Shown here piece after piece: positions 52,091 to 61,911 of a stretch of DNA of 64,000 nucleotides; within the stretch, counting starts at the first letter, position 1, and each line of letters starts with the position of its first letter. Location of the stretch: NCBI RefSeq assembly GCF_009765875.1, contig NZ_LMUP01000002.1, positions 558,001 to 622,000 on the forward strand, given 5' to 3'. Made by a program: the position numbers and the translations under genes. The DNA comes from Pedobacter sp. L105. Lineage in GTDB: Bacteria; Bacteroidota; Bacteroidia; Sphingobacteriales; Sphingobacteriaceae. The notes under the pieces were generated by a model. That model saw nothing but the letters and a program-made list of their open reading frames with translations, did no database searches and was not told where the DNA came from.

Positions 52091-53713
52091 ATGATTTCAG
52101 TATCTAATTTATCCCTGCGTTACGGAAAACGTACCTTATTCGAAGATGTTAACTTGAAATTTAACCATGGCAATTGTTATGGTGTAATTGGAGCTAACGG
52201 CGCGGGTAAATCAACTTTCTTAAAGATCCTGTCGGGCGAAGTCAATCAAACTTCGGGTAGCGTTGCTTTTACTCCGGGCGAGCGTATGGCGGTTTTAAAA
52301 CAAGACCACTATGAGTTTGACGAGTTTACTGTATTGGAAACCGTCATGATAGGTCATAAGGAATTGTATGATATCATGAAGGAGAAAGATGCAATCTATT
52401 TAAAAGAAGATTTCACAGATAAAGACGGTGAGCGTGCCGGTGAACTGGAAAACAGGTTTGCAGAAATGGATGGCTGGAACATGGAAAGCAATGCAGCAAC
52501 CATGCTGAGCAATTTAGGTATCAAAGAAGAACACCATCATAAACAGCTGAAAGAGCTTGACGGTAAGCAAAAAGTGCGTGTATTGCTTGCACAAGCCCTT
52601 TTTGGCGATCCTGATATCCTGCTGCTGGATGAGCCTACGAATGACCTGGATATAGAAACTATTGCCTGGCTGGAGAATTTCCTGGCCGATTACCAAAGCA
52701 TTGTATTGGTGGTATCCCACGACAGGCACTTTTTAGATGCGGTTTGTACACACATTGTAGATATCGACTTCAGCAAAATGAGTATCTACTCAGGTAATTA
52801 TACTTTCTGGTATGAATCCAGTCAGCTGGCATTGAAACAACGCGGCGACCAGAATAAAAAACTGGAAGAAAAAGTAAAGGAACTGCAGGAATTTATCCAG
52901 CGTTTCAGTGCCAATGCTTCCAAATCCAAACAGGCAACTTCACGTAAGAAAGCCCTGGATAAAATTGACCTGACCGAGATCAAACCTTCGAGCCGTAAAT
53001 ACCCGGCTATCATGTTCAATAACCTGGGCAGGGAAGCAGGCGATCAGATTCTTCAGGTAGAAAATCTGTCTAAAACCGTTAATGGAGAGGTTTTATTTAA
53101 GAACACGAATTTCATGGTAAGCAAGGGCGATAAAATTGCCATTGTTTCACAGAACAGTTTAGCTACTACTGCTTTTTATAACATCCTGACTGGTCGTGAT
53201 AAAGATTATACCGGAGAATTTAAATACGGAATTACCATTAATACCGCGGATATCCCTAATGATAACTCTGCCTATTTCGAAGGTAAAGATATGAACCTGG
53301 TAGACTGGTTAAGGGAATACTCTGATACCGATAAAGACGAGCAGTTTGTAAGAAGCTTCCTGGGCAGAATGCTATTCTCAGGAGAAGAAGTATTAAAAAA
53401 TTGCAAGGTACTATCAGGAGGAGAGAAAATGCGTTGTATGTTCTCACAGATGATGCTTAAACATGCCAACCTGCTGTTATTTGATGAGCCAACCAATCAC
53501 CTTGACCTGGAGTCGATCACTGCGTTGAACAATGGGTTGAAGGACTTTAAAGGAACTGTTTTGTTTACCTCAAGGGATCATGCCTTAACCGAGTCGGTAG
53601 CTACACGTGTGATAGAGCTTACCCCAAATGGGTCTATCGATAAAATGATGAGCTATGACGAATACATCAATAGTGAAGATGTAGCACAATTAAAGGCAGA
53701 GCGCTATAAATAA
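52091..53713 (+). CDS. ABC-F family ATPase with degenerate second site
   Basis: The 540-residue protein has two ABC modules and no TM, as in translation-acting ABC-F factors. Module 1 has GANGAGKST and LLLDEPTNDLD, but its signature is LDGKQ instead of LSGGQ. Module 2 has LSGGEKMR and LLFDEPTNHLD, but its Walker A is replaced by VSQNSLATT, with no GK(S/T). Start ATG 52091. The linker (about 240-310) is Lys/Glu-rich and would reach into the ribosome. It is nearest to the YbiT type. Two crossed degenerate sites leave mainly one composite ATP site intact. Confidence 0.88.
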   Translation: MISVSNLSLRYGKRTLFEDVNLKFNHGNCYGVIGANGAGKSTFLKILSGEVNQTSGSVAFTPGERMAVLKQDHYEFDEFTVLETVMIGHKELYDIMKEKDAIYLKEDFTDKDGERAGELENRFAEMDGWNMESNAATMLSNLGIKEEHHHKQLKELDGKQKVRVLLAQALFGDPDILLLDEPTNDLDIETIAWLENFLADYQSIVLVVSHDRHFLDAVCTHIVDIDFSKMSIYSGNYTFWYESSQLALKQRGDQNKKLEEKVKELQEFIQRFSANASKSKQATSRKKALDKIDLTEIKPSSRKYPAIMFNNLGREAGDQILQVENLSKTVNGEVLFKNTNFMVSKGDKIAIVSQNSLATTAFYNILTGRDKDYTGEFKYGITINTADIPNDNSAYFEGKDMNLVDWLREYSDTDKDEQFVRSFLGRMLFSGEEVLKNCKVLSGGEKMRCMFSQMMLKHANLLLFDEPTNHLDLESITALNNGLKDFKGTVLFTSRDHALTESVATRVIELTPNGSIDKMMSYDEYINSEDVAQLKAERYK

Positions 53714-53732
53714 AATTCTTTTTCTATAATAG

Positions 53733-53767
53733 AACGGGCATGGTAAAACTTTATCATGCCCGTTTTT
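53733..53767 (+). terminator. Terminator after ABC-F gene
   Basis: AACGGGCATGGTAA pairs with TTATCATGCCCGTT, followed by T-rich sequence. Confidence 0.9.
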
Positions 53768-53794
53768 GTTATACAGCTATAAAATATTTTAGTC

Positions 53795-53983
53795 ATGGAA
53801 AGAGAAGAAATCAAAACAATATTAGCGTCAATTGACAAACAAATTAGTTCTTCAATTCTGGGTGGTATGGAAGAAGAATATGAAGAATTAGAACGAATGG
53901 GCTATATCAAACTTCATGATGACGAAGCGCATCCTTCAGCTACGATCACTGAAAAAGGTATGGAATACCTGGAAAGCAATTAA
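53795..53983 (+). CDS. Small winged-helix-like protein (62 aa)
   Basis: The protein MEREEIKTILAS...EELERMGYIKLHDDE...ATITEKGMEYLESN looks like the end of a winged helix (helix, then GYIK wing and TEKG turn). It is acidic. It has its own promoter region after the ABC-F terminator. Role unknown. Confidence 0.55.
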   Translation: MEREEIKTILASIDKQISSSILGGMEEEYEELERMGYIKLHDDEAHPSATITEKGMEYLESN

Positions 53984-54151
53984 AACGAAAGCATTGTAAC
54001 AGTTGATGACGCTGCTACAAAGGCTTTCTACCTAAACCAAACAAAGAAGATAATTATAGTATAAACGCTATTTCTACTAAAAGCTGGAATAGCGTTATTT
54101 ATTTTTATGGAAACGTATCCAAAGGCTTCAACAAAAATCCAGCATCACTAA

Positions 54152-54204
54152 TGCAATGACGTTGCAAATATAAACAACAATCACAGTAATGCAATCAAAT
54201 TGCA
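54152..54204 (+). promoter_or_regulatory. Two Zur/Fur-type operator palindromes
   Basis: TGCAA-N5-TTGCA occurs twice: 54152-54166 and 54190-54204. The two copies differ in the spacer, which supports a protein-binding role. They lie upstream of the promoter of the Fur-family gene, so it probably regulates itself. Confidence 0.55.
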
Positions 54205-54229
54205 TTTTTATTTTTGAGTGTATAAAAAA

Positions 54230-54261
54230 TTTGTTGCGCGATCAGGCTATTGGTATATTTG
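54230..54261 (+). promoter_or_regulatory. Promoter of the Fur-family gene
   Basis: TTTG (54230-54233) and TATATTTG (54254-54261) fit the -33 and -7 boxes with a 20-bp spacer. The start codon is 18 bp further. Confidence 0.55.
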
Positions 54262-54278
54262 TTGATACCTTGTAAGCT

Positions 54279-54710
54279 ATGAAGATCAATCCTGTTAATA
54301 TATTAAAAGAGCATTCCCTGAAACATACCAAACAAAGGGTTCGTGTACTGGAAGAGATTGCATTGGACACGGTTGCTATTTCACAACCAGAGCTTGAAAA
54401 GAAATTGGGTAAAGAAATTGACAGGGTAACCTTATATCGTATTTTGAATATCTATGAGGATAAAGGCATCCTTCACCGGATCATGGACATGAACGGCACT
54501 GCCAATTACGCCATTTGTTCTTCTTCCTGCTCAGAAGAGCATCACCATGATGAACATGTACATTTTAATTGCACCAGCTGTTCCAAGATCTACTGCCTGG
54601 ACGTAACAGTTCCAAAGATGGTTATGCCACATGGATTTAAAGCAGTTTCCATGAACACTACAGCCTATGGCATTTGCGAAAAGTGCAATTTGCTCGTAAA
54701 GGAAAATTAG
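54279..54710 (+). CDS. Fur-family metal regulator (Zur/Fur/PerR)
   Basis: The 143-residue protein has the winged helix (about 10-80; KHTKQRVRVLEEI, DRVTLYRILNIYEDKGILHRI, abbreviated) and a C-terminal metal domain with EEHHHDEHVHF, CTSC and CEKC. The two CxxC pairs hold structural zinc. TGCAA-type operators upstream suit Zur more than Fur, but zinc versus iron cannot be settled. It converges on the ABC importer operon, 18 bp away. Confidence 0.88.
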   Translation: MKINPVNILKEHSLKHTKQRVRVLEEIALDTVAISQPELEKKLGKEIDRVTLYRILNIYEDKGILHRIMDMNGTANYAICSSSCSEEHHHDEHVHFNCTSCSKIYCLDVTVPKMVMPHGFKAVSMNTTAYGICEKCNLLVKEN

Positions 54711-54728
54711 AATTGAGGTATTAATCTT

Positions 54729-55478
54729 TTAAGCGAACCACTCAAAAAGATCATTTTGTTTGATTGTCTTTCTTGCTTCGCCTGTTACATCGTGGATGAT
54801 CTTACCTTCTGTCATTTGGAGAATACGATTGCCATAGGTAAAAGCATCTTTTAAATTATGGGTGATCAATATCGATGTCAATTGATAATCTTTGATCAGT
54901 TTGTCGGCTGTTTTCATGACCACATCGGCAGAACGCGGATCAAGCGCAGCTGTAGGTTCATCCAATAACAAGACCTCACATTTATCCATTACTGTCATCA
55001 ATAAGGTTAAAGCCTGTCGCTGTCCGCCGGAAAGTGTGCCCATTGGCTGATGGATCTTATTTTCCAAGCCCATCTCTAAGCTTGATATCACCTCTTTAAC
55101 CGACTGAATATAGGCTTTATCAATTCCAATACCCAGGCCCTTTTTATGGGTACGCAGGGAGGCCAATCTAAAATTATCTAATATACTCAGATCAGGAGCA
55201 GTACCGCTCAGTGGATTTTGAAAAACACGTGCAATCCATCGGCTACGTTCATAGTCAGGCAAACTGGTGACATCTTTATCACCTAAATTAACCGTACCCT
55301 CACTCGGGAAGATACTGCCTGCGACCATGTTCAACAGTGTAGATTTACCAGAACCATTTGAACCTACGATGACCACAAATTCGCCCTTTGCAACATGCAA
55401 ATCAATTCCTGTTAAGGCAATTACTTCATTGGCTTTACCCCGGTTAAATGTTTTATGTATCCCTTTCAGATCTATCAT
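54729..55478 (-). CDS. ABC importer ATPase
   Basis: The 249-residue ATPase has GSNGSGKST (about 38-46), signature LSGGQRQ (about 146) and LLLDEPTAALD (about 167). It starts at ATG 55478, with ATGA overlapping the permease stop. It is the last gene of a three-gene operon with a BPD_transp_2-type permease and an ABC_sub_bind lipoprotein, a set related to the TrpXYZ-type uptake systems. Substrate not known. Confidence 0.9.
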   Translation of the reverse strand: MIDLKGIHKTFNRGKANEVIALTGIDLHVAKGEFVVIVGSNGSGKSTLLNMVAGSIFPSEGTVNLGDKDVTSLPDYERSRWIARVFQNPLSGTAPDLSILDNFRLASLRTHKKGLGIGIDKAYIQSVKEVISSLEMGLENKIHQPMGTLSGGQRQALTLLMTVMDKCEVLLLDEPTAALDPRSADVVMKTADKLIKDYQLTSILITHNLKDAFTYGNRILQMTEGKIIHDVTGEARKTIKQNDLFEWFA

Positions 55479-56341
55479 GACTTTTGGAAACTGATTTTTG
55501 GTAAACTCACAATTAATAATACAAATACTGCTGTTACCAGTTTCAGCAGGTTTGCATCTACACCGATGGATAAAGTTAAGGCCAGCACCAGCTGGAACAC
55601 TACCGCTCCCAGCAATACTACCGCCAGACTCAGCCAGACTGAAGTAATAGAAAACCAATTGATGAGGGTCTCCCCTATGATCACAGAACCCAGACCCACG
55701 ATCACTATACCTATCCCCATATTCATATCGGCAAATCCCTGGAATTGGGTGATCAGGTAACCGCTTACCGCAGTCAGTGCATTGGCTAAGGCCAATCCAA
55801 TGATCTTCATCCTGTCGGTATTTACCCCAAGGGCTTTGATCATAGACTCACTGTTCCCGGTTGCACGCATAGCGATCCCGAAATCAGTTTTCAGCAAATA
55901 GCCGATCAGCAGGGTAATGAAAACAACAAATACGATTAATATCCAGAATGAATTTTGGTTAGGATCGGCAGTGATATTCACCAGATTAAATAACGTAGGT
56001 GTATTGACCAATGGCAGATCAGAGCGCCCCATGATGGTTAGATTGATGGAGTACAAAGCCGTCATCACCAATATACCAGCCAGCAGCGCATTGATTTTGA
56101 GTTTGGTATGGATCAGTCCTGTTAAAGCACCTGCAATGGCACCAGCCACAACTACTGCAGGCAGAACCAGGTAAGATGGTAAATGATTGGTGAGCATGAT
56201 CGCAGTAACTACACCACCCAGGGTATAACTGCCATCCGTAGTAATATCAGGAATGTTAAATATCTTCATGGAGATATAAATGCCTAAGCCTATCCCCGAA
56301 AAACACAATCCCTGCAGCAATGCGGTTAAAAAGAAATCCAT
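55475..56341 (-). CDS. ABC importer permease
   Basis: The 288-residue membrane protein has eight or so TM segments and the branched-chain-amino-acid-type (BPD_transp_2) fold, with MRATGNSESMIKALGVN as the coupling-helix region. Start ATG 56341 overlaps the stop of the binding-protein gene by one base. It forms the channel for the importer. Confidence 0.9.
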   Translation of the reverse strand: MDFFLTALLQGLCFSGIGLGIYISMKIFNIPDITTDGSYTLGGVVTAIMLTNHLPSYLVLPAVVVAGAIAGALTGLIHTKLKINALLAGILVMTALYSINLTIMGRSDLPLVNTPTLFNLVNITADPNQNSFWILIVFVVFITLLIGYLLKTDFGIAMRATGNSESMIKALGVNTDRMKIIGLALANALTAVSGYLITQFQGFADMNMGIGIVIVGLGSVIIGETLINWFSITSVWLSLAVVLLGAVVFQLVLALTLSIGVDANLLKLVTAVFVLLIVSLPKISFQKS

Positions 56342-57312
56342 TATTTAACGGCTTCGAAGTTTGAAGGTAAGGTGATATTATATTTTTTGGCCGCTGCCAC
56401 ATTGTAAACGCGTTTACGCACTTTTACCATTTCTGGTTTTAAGTTGCTGGTTTGATGTGTTTTTAAATATTGTGCAGCCTGCTCTCCTGCCTGATAACCC
56501 CATTGATAAATATCAGCGCCAAATGCAGCCACAGCACCACGTTCCACCAAACCAGCTTCACTGGTAAAAATAGGCACATGCTTTTGGTCGCAGTTTTTCA
56601 GGATAGTTTCAAAAGAAGCAAATACTGTATTGTCCGGATTGGCAAAAAAAGCATCCAGGTTTTTGCCAAGTAATGATTGTGTAACCAGCTGCGCATCTGC
56701 TGAAGTATTAACAGGGATAGCAATTAAGGTGACATTCAATTTTGTGGCTAACGACTTGATTCTGTTCATTGCATCCACAGATTGTGGCTCTGACTGATTG
56801 TATATCATTCCAACCACTAATTTTCCGCTTTTAGGTTTGAGTACTTTAGGGATAATAGAAAATGAGGTATCTATATAATTCACATCTTCCTCTGCACCAA
56901 AACGGTTAGCTGGGCCTTTGCCGGCAGCATCTTCCACCTTCATTAAAGCCGCAGTGGGTGATACCATTTGAAAAATAGGTATAGTTTTAGTTTTTTGGAG
57001 TGCCGATATGGTAGATAAGGTAGTACAGGTAGCCATCAGCGTAACCTTTTCGCCGATAAAATAGTTAACGATTTGCGTGAGCGTAGGAATACTGCCCTGT
57101 GCATTTCGGTAGATGATCTTTACATTATGCTGCCCTTCACTAAAGCCGTTCTTTTTTAAAGCATCTACAAAGCCAGTATGTGCTTTGGCAATGGTGGCAT
57201 CCTCAAAGGCATCTACAAAGCCAATGACAGGTACACCATCTTTTTTTGCCGAATTACAAGCTAAAAACAGGAAGAGCGTTACGCTAAGCAGGAGTAAGAA
57301 TTTGCGTTTCAT
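56341..57312 (-). CDS. ABC importer substrate-binding lipoprotein
   Basis: The 323-residue protein has a lipobox (LFLFLAC, Cys19) and the ABC_sub_bind (PF04392) fold: VIGFVDAFEDATIAKAHTGF, MATCTTLSTISALQKT and IPIFQMVSPTAAL in order. It binds its ligand in the periplasm. It is the first gene of the operon. Family members bind tryptophan or related compounds; the ligand here is not determined. Confidence 0.88.
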   Translation of the reverse strand: MKRKFLLLLSVTLFLFLACNSAKKDGVPVIGFVDAFEDATIAKAHTGFVDALKKNGFSEGQHNVKIIYRNAQGSIPTLTQIVNYFIGEKVTLMATCTTLSTISALQKTKTIPIFQMVSPTAALMKVEDAAGKGPANRFGAEEDVNYIDTSFSIIPKVLKPKSGKLVVGMIYNQSEPQSVDAMNRIKSLATKLNVTLIAIPVNTSADAQLVTQSLLGKNLDAFFANPDNTVFASFETILKNCDQKHVPIFTSEAGLVERGAVAAFGADIYQWGYQAGEQAAQYLKTHQTSNLKPEMVKVRKRVYNVAAAKKYNITLPSNFEAVK

Positions 57313-57387
57313 TCAGCTAATTTAGGTAATTTTCTTCCCTGAAGCTATCGATTTTAGGTCAAATTAATGCTTAAACAGCGGATAACA

Positions 57388-57418
57388 AAAAAGGGGAAGC
57401 AAATCTGCTCCCCCTTTT
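57388..57418 (-). terminator. Terminator of FKBP gene
   Basis: On the minus strand AAAAGGGGG-AGCA...TGCTT-CCCCTTTTTT forms a stem with a T-tail. Confidence 0.75.
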
Positions 57419-57436
57419 CTGTTAATTATATCCGGA

Positions 57437-57937
57437 CTAGTGTCCAGAATGTCCGTCAGCACCATGTGCATGACCGTGACTTAATTCATCTTGAGTTGCT
57501 TCACGTACAGCAAGGATAGTACCACCGAAGATCAGGTTTTTACCAGCCATTGGGTGATTTAAATCTACCGAGATTGTATCTTCGTGAACACCGGTTACAC
57601 CTGCTCTGAAGTGGTTTCCTTCGTTATCCTGTAAAGGAATAACGTCACCAACATTAGGAAGGTCAACATCTTTGAACATATCTTTTGGAAGATCTGCAAA
57701 TGCTCCCGGATCCAATTCACCGTAACCATCAGCTGCAGTCAGCTCAAATTTATATTCATCACCAACATTCAGACCAGCTAAATGCTCTTCGAATTTAGGT
57801 AACATCATACCTGTACCGTATAAGAAAACCAATGCATTTTGCTCATCAGCTTTTTCTACGAAAACTTGTTGTCCCTCTTCATTAGTCGTATGCAGTTCGT
57901 ACGTTAATGAAACTACTGTATTGGGTTTAATACTCAT
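57437..57937 (-). CDS. FKBP-type peptidyl-prolyl isomerase, SlyD-like
   Basis: The 166-residue protein has the SlyD layout: an FKBP strand set interrupted by an insert-in-flap chaperone domain (about 66-125; DGYGELDPGAF, NHPMAGKNLIFGG) and a histidine-rich tail (ending HGHAHGADGHSGH) that can bind nickel or zinc. It assists folding in the cytoplasm. The leader shows no special signals. Confidence 0.92.
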   Translation of the reverse strand: MSIKPNTVVSLTYELHTTNEEGQQVFVEKADEQNALVFLYGTGMMLPKFEEHLAGLNVGDEYKFELTAADGYGELDPGAFADLPKDMFKDVDLPNVGDVIPLQDNEGNHFRAGVTGVHEDTISVDLNHPMAGKNLIFGGTILAVREATQDELSHGHAHGADGHSGH

Positions 57938-58187
57938 TGGAATCTTATTTAGTAAATTAATTTTATGCTTTTACAACTGTTGCTGCCAACAGCTGATTTG
58001 ATTTATTTCGGCAAATATAGATTTTTGTTTTTAATCCTGTGCTTATCTTTAACAAAGGAGTTTTAGAATTGTTCCCGCCTGCGTATTTTTATTTGAGAAT
58101 GGGATTGATACGAATTCCTTAATTCTTTCTTAACCACAATTGTATGTTATTGTTTTAATTTTACTCCATTATTCTGATTAAAAATTT

Positions 58188-60923
58188 ATGCGTAAAAAAG
58201 CACTCATCTTTAGCCTGTTTTTATCTTGTTTCCTCTTTATAATGATTGGCTGTCATACGATAGGCAATAAAAAGCACGCCGAGGTCAATGAAGAGGCAGC
58301 TATGCATAGTGCGTATGACGACAGTACGCTTAACCGTAATATTCTGCCGGTACTTATGCCATATAACCGGATCATTGATCCGGCAGGTAAAGTTGTATCT
58401 TTTGGAGATCCCGACGACGAGAATCACAGCATGGATGTAAGGATTTTGCCAGGCAGCAAACTGATTGTAGTGGAAGATAGGTATGGCATTACGCTAATTG
58501 ATACAGTAAAGAGTAAAGTGGTTGCAGGATGGAGATATAAAGAAAGCACCTTATATAAAGGTATGACTAGCACTTATTCGGGGCTAAAGGTATTACCTGC
58601 TCAAGGTGGCACAGAGATATTTTGGAGTGCCGCCGCCGGCACAGGTGCCAAATCCCGTTCTTTCGTTTTCCAGGCTTTATGGGATGGTGAAAAGATCACC
58701 ATTAAAAATACGTTTAGTTTTAGGCCGGAGGGGGAATCTCCCCTGGCTTTGCCAAATGACCTGGCCATCAATAATGAAAATGGAGTAAACTATCTCTACG
58801 TTGTTTTGAATGGCAATAATCAATTGGTTAAAATCAACCTGAATACCAGGCAAACTGTATGGACAAAAACTACCGGAGTTGCCCCTTATGGCATAACCAT
58901 CACAGAAAATAAAGCGTTTATCACCAATTGGGCCGGTGCAAAAGCGGTAGATACCTTAAAGAGGGAAACAGCTGGCGTACCTTACGGCAAAGCTTACATC
59001 GATCCTAAAACAGGTGCTACGTCAACCGGTACTGTAATGGTGATGAATCTGGAAGACGGTAAGCTGATCAACGAAATATCTGTTGGATTACATCCCAATG
59101 CGATTATCAGCAGTGCTGATGGAGAGTTTGTATATGTTGCCAACGGCAATAGTGATCTGGTTTCTGTGATTTCGGCCAAATCGCTTAAAAATATGGAATC
59201 AATCGGTGTAAAATTAAACCCCGGCAGGCAAAGTTATATTGGTGACACACCCAATGCACTGGCAATTAATCCAGAAGGAACACAATTATATGTAGCCAAT
59301 GGCCTGGATAATGCCGTTGCGGTAGTAAGCCTGGGTGCAAAATCAGCTTCAAAAGGTACCGGCAACAGAAGCAAGGTCAAGGGGTTTATTCCTACCGAAG
59401 CCTATCCGGGGGGATTGGCAATTGACGGTAACCTACTATTTGTAACCAACCTGGAAGGTGAAGGCGCCCGTGTAAGCACCAGGGAAATCAGTAAATCCGG
59501 CATAGGCGGTGAATTACCAGATGAGAATGCAAAAGCTTATAATTCGCACCATCAGAAAGCCACAGTTTCTATCATTCCCATACCAGAACCTGAATTATTA
59601 AGCACCTATACGCAAAAAGTAAAGGATTTGAACCTGAGCTTCAGACAGGAAATAGCAAGATTACTGCCCCGCAAAAACATTCCCGCGCAACCAATGCCTG
59701 AACGAATCGGTGAACCATCCGTATTTAAACATGTTTTATATATTATCAAAGAAAACCGCACCTATGACCAGGTATTGGGGGATATGCCGGAAGGCAACGG
59801 CATGAAGTCGCTCTGTATTTATGGTGATCAGGTAACCCCTAACCAGCATAGCCTGGCACGTAATTTTTTATTGCTGGATAATTATTACGCTTCCGGTAAA
59901 TGTTCGGCCGAAGGCCACCAGTGGACAGATGCCGCAATGGTGACCGATTATGTAGAAAAAAGTGTAAGATCATGGTTTAGAAGTTATCCCCATGTACAGG
60001 AGGATGCCCTGGTCTATGATGGAAATGGTTTTATCTGGAACAATGCAGCCGACCATGGTAAAACAGTCAGGATATATGGTGAAGCCTGTGCTACCCATTT
60101 TGATAAAAAGCTGGATTGGAAAGCTATCTATGATAATTATACGGCTGGCAAACCTTTCAATTTCACCAACACCAGCACGATATCAAGGGTAAGACCGATG
60201 CTTTCGCAGAATTACCCCGGTTCTGACGACCATAATATCAATGAACAATTAAGGGCTACCGCTTTTATCAAAGAACTGAATGGTTATGAAAAAATGGAAG
60301 GTGATCATTTACCGCAATTGATGATCATGGCCCTTTCATCAGATCATACCGTAGGCACCCGGCCAGGTTTTCCGGTACCAGAGGCGATGGTAGCCGACAA
60401 TGACCTTGCTTTAGGCCGAATGATTGAAGCACTTTCAAAAAGCAAGTTCTGGAAAAATACGGTTGTTTTTGTGACCGAAGATGACTCACAAGCAGGATGG
60501 GACCATGTTTCGGCTTACCGTACAACCGGTTTTGTGATCAGCCCTTATAGCAGGTTGCAGGGAAAAGTTTCTAAAAATTACAATCAGACCTGTATGGTAC
60601 GTTCTATTGAGCAGATTTTAGGTCTGCCACCAATGAACGTGATTGATGCCACTGCCCTACCGATGTTTGAATGTTTCACCAATAAACCATCAGCTTATAC
60701 TTATCAAAAGGTGAACAACCACATCCCGATAAATACGATGAACCCGCAGCTGTCTGCGCTTAAAGGCGCGGCATTACATTATGCCAAACAATCTTCCAGA
60801 CCAGAGTATGACCATATTGATGGAGGTAACGATGATGTATTGAACAGGATATTGTGGTTTGCAGCTAAAGGTAAAAAGGCCTACCCGGCTAAACTTGCAG
60901 GCAAGGATGCGGATGATGATTAA
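58188..60923 (+). CDS. Beta-propeller/phosphoesterase lipoprotein
   Basis: The 911-residue protein has a lipobox (IMIGC, Cys22), a YVTN/YncE-like beta-propeller (about 60-470; PNALAINPEGTQLYVANGLD as repeat, abbreviated) and a C-terminal phosphoesterase (PF04185, about 500-850; HVLYIIKENRTYDQVLG, DDSQAGWDH). This group includes bacterial phospholipase C and acid phosphatases. It probably sits in the outer membrane or periplasm and cleaves phosphate esters. Confidence 0.88.
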   Translation: MRKKALIFSLFLSCFLFIMIGCHTIGNKKHAEVNEEAAMHSAYDDSTLNRNILPVLMPYNRIIDPAGKVVSFGDPDDENHSMDVRILPGSKLIVVEDRYGITLIDTVKSKVVAGWRYKESTLYKGMTSTYSGLKVLPAQGGTEIFWSAAAGTGAKSRSFVFQALWDGEKITIKNTFSFRPEGESPLALPNDLAINNENGVNYLYVVLNGNNQLVKINLNTRQTVWTKTTGVAPYGITITENKAFITNWAGAKAVDTLKRETAGVPYGKAYIDPKTGATSTGTVMVMNLEDGKLINEISVGLHPNAIISSADGEFVYVANGNSDLVSVISAKSLKNMESIGVKLNPGRQSYIGDTPNALAINPEGTQLYVANGLDNAVAVVSLGAKSASKGTGNRSKVKGFIPTEAYPGGLAIDGNLLFVTNLEGEGARVSTREISKSGIGGELPDENAKAYNSHHQKATVSIIPIPEPELLSTYTQKVKDLNLSFRQEIARLLPRKNIPAQPMPERIGEPSVFKHVLYIIKENRTYDQVLGDMPEGNGMKSLCIYGDQVTPNQHSLARNFLLLDNYYASGKCSAEGHQWTDAAMVTDYVEKSVRSWFRSYPHVQEDALVYDGNGFIWNNAADHGKTVRIYGEACATHFDKKLDWKAIYDNYTAGKPFNFTNTSTISRVRPMLSQNYPGSDDHNINEQLRATAFIKELNGYEKMEGDHLPQLMIMALSSDHTVGTRPGFPVPEAMVADNDLALGRMIEALSKSKFWKNTVVFVTEDDSQAGWDHVSAYRTTGFVISPYSRLQGKVSKNYNQTCMVRSIEQILGLPPMNVIDATALPMFECFTNKPSAYTYQKVNNHIPINTMNPQLSALKGAALHYAKQSSRPEYDHIDGGNDDVLNRILWFAAKGKKAYPAKLAGKDADDD

Positions 60924-60931
60924 TTAGAACT

Positions 60932-61852
60932 TTATCTGATCAGCATCTGCTGAAAAGCCAGACTATCCCCTTTAAAAGCGTTAAAATCCACAATATGGTT
61001 AATCCCGGTAATCCTGGCTTTATCAGAATGCTGCCAGAAAAACCACTCTGTATCTTTACCTACTTTTAATTCCGGCTGGTAATAATGCGCAATCCATAAA
61101 GGGTACCCATCAAAATGCCCTTTCAGGTAATCCCGGTAAAAGACAAAACCCGAATAAATAATAGGCCTTACCTTGGTTTTCTTCTCTATATGCTGGATAA
61201 AATCGGTCAGTTCTGACCGCATTTTTTCGGGTGTCATACCGCACAGATCTTCCACATCCACTACTGGCGGAAGGTCTCCTTCCTCAAACTTGACAGTCTG
61301 CAGGAAGAACCTGGCCTGCCATGCACCGGATTTTCTGGCAATGAAATAATGGTAAGCACCGCAAACGATACCTGCTTTAGGAGCTTCGCGCCAGTTGCGC
61401 TGGAAATAAGGATCTATACTGGATATTCCTTCAGTGGCTTTGATGAAAGCAAAAGTGATATGCACACTGTCTTCCTTCATTGTCTTTACCTTTTTCCAGT
61501 CGATCTTCCCCTGGTATGATGACACATCTATTCCATGAATGCTGTAACGTTTCGGTATGTTAATGGCAAAACTCTTGTAACTACGGTAGTTCGGATCTTC
61601 ACCTATATCCATCACCCAACGGGTAGTGGAAGTAAACAATTTAAGGACATAACCATAATATAAAGGAGAAAACAGAACCAGCAATAAACCTGCAATCAGG
61701 AACTTTACCTGCAGCGGAAGGCCTTTCTTTTTAACTGGAGCTTTCTTTTTTCTTACCGGAGACTTTGCTGCGGCTGGTTTGGCCGTACTTGTCTTTTTAG
61801 GTGCCGTTGCTCTTTTTAAAAGCTCGGAATTTTTTTTGTCTATAGGAGGCAC
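60932..61852 (-). CDS. GH25 lysozyme with N-terminal membrane anchor
   Basis: The 306-residue protein has a Lys/Ala/Pro-rich start (about 1-45), a TM (about 48-68, FLIAGLLLVLFSPLYYGYVL) and a GH25 domain: GIDVSSYQGKIDW (about 104), TFAFIKATEG, PPVVDVED (catalytic D-x-E, about 190) and a final WQHSDKARITGI. It cleaves peptidoglycan. The anchor would place it on the outer face of the inner membrane. Confidence 0.93.
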   Translation of the reverse strand: MPPIDKKNSELLKRATAPKKTSTAKPAAAKSPVRKKKAPVKKKGLPLQVKFLIAGLLLVLFSPLYYGYVLKLFTSTTRWVMDIGEDPNYRSYKSFAINIPKRYSIHGIDVSSYQGKIDWKKVKTMKEDSVHITFAFIKATEGISSIDPYFQRNWREAPKAGIVCGAYHYFIARKSGAWQARFFLQTVKFEEGDLPPVVDVEDLCGMTPEKMRSELTDFIQHIEKKTKVRPIIYSGFVFYRDYLKGHFDGYPLWIAHYYQPELKVGKDTEWFFWQHSDKARITGINHIVDFNAFKGDSLAFQQMLIR

Positions 61853-61911
61853 GCTGTAAAAATACGAAAGGGCGACCTAACAGCCACCCTTTTTTTATAA
61901 ATTAATAAAAA

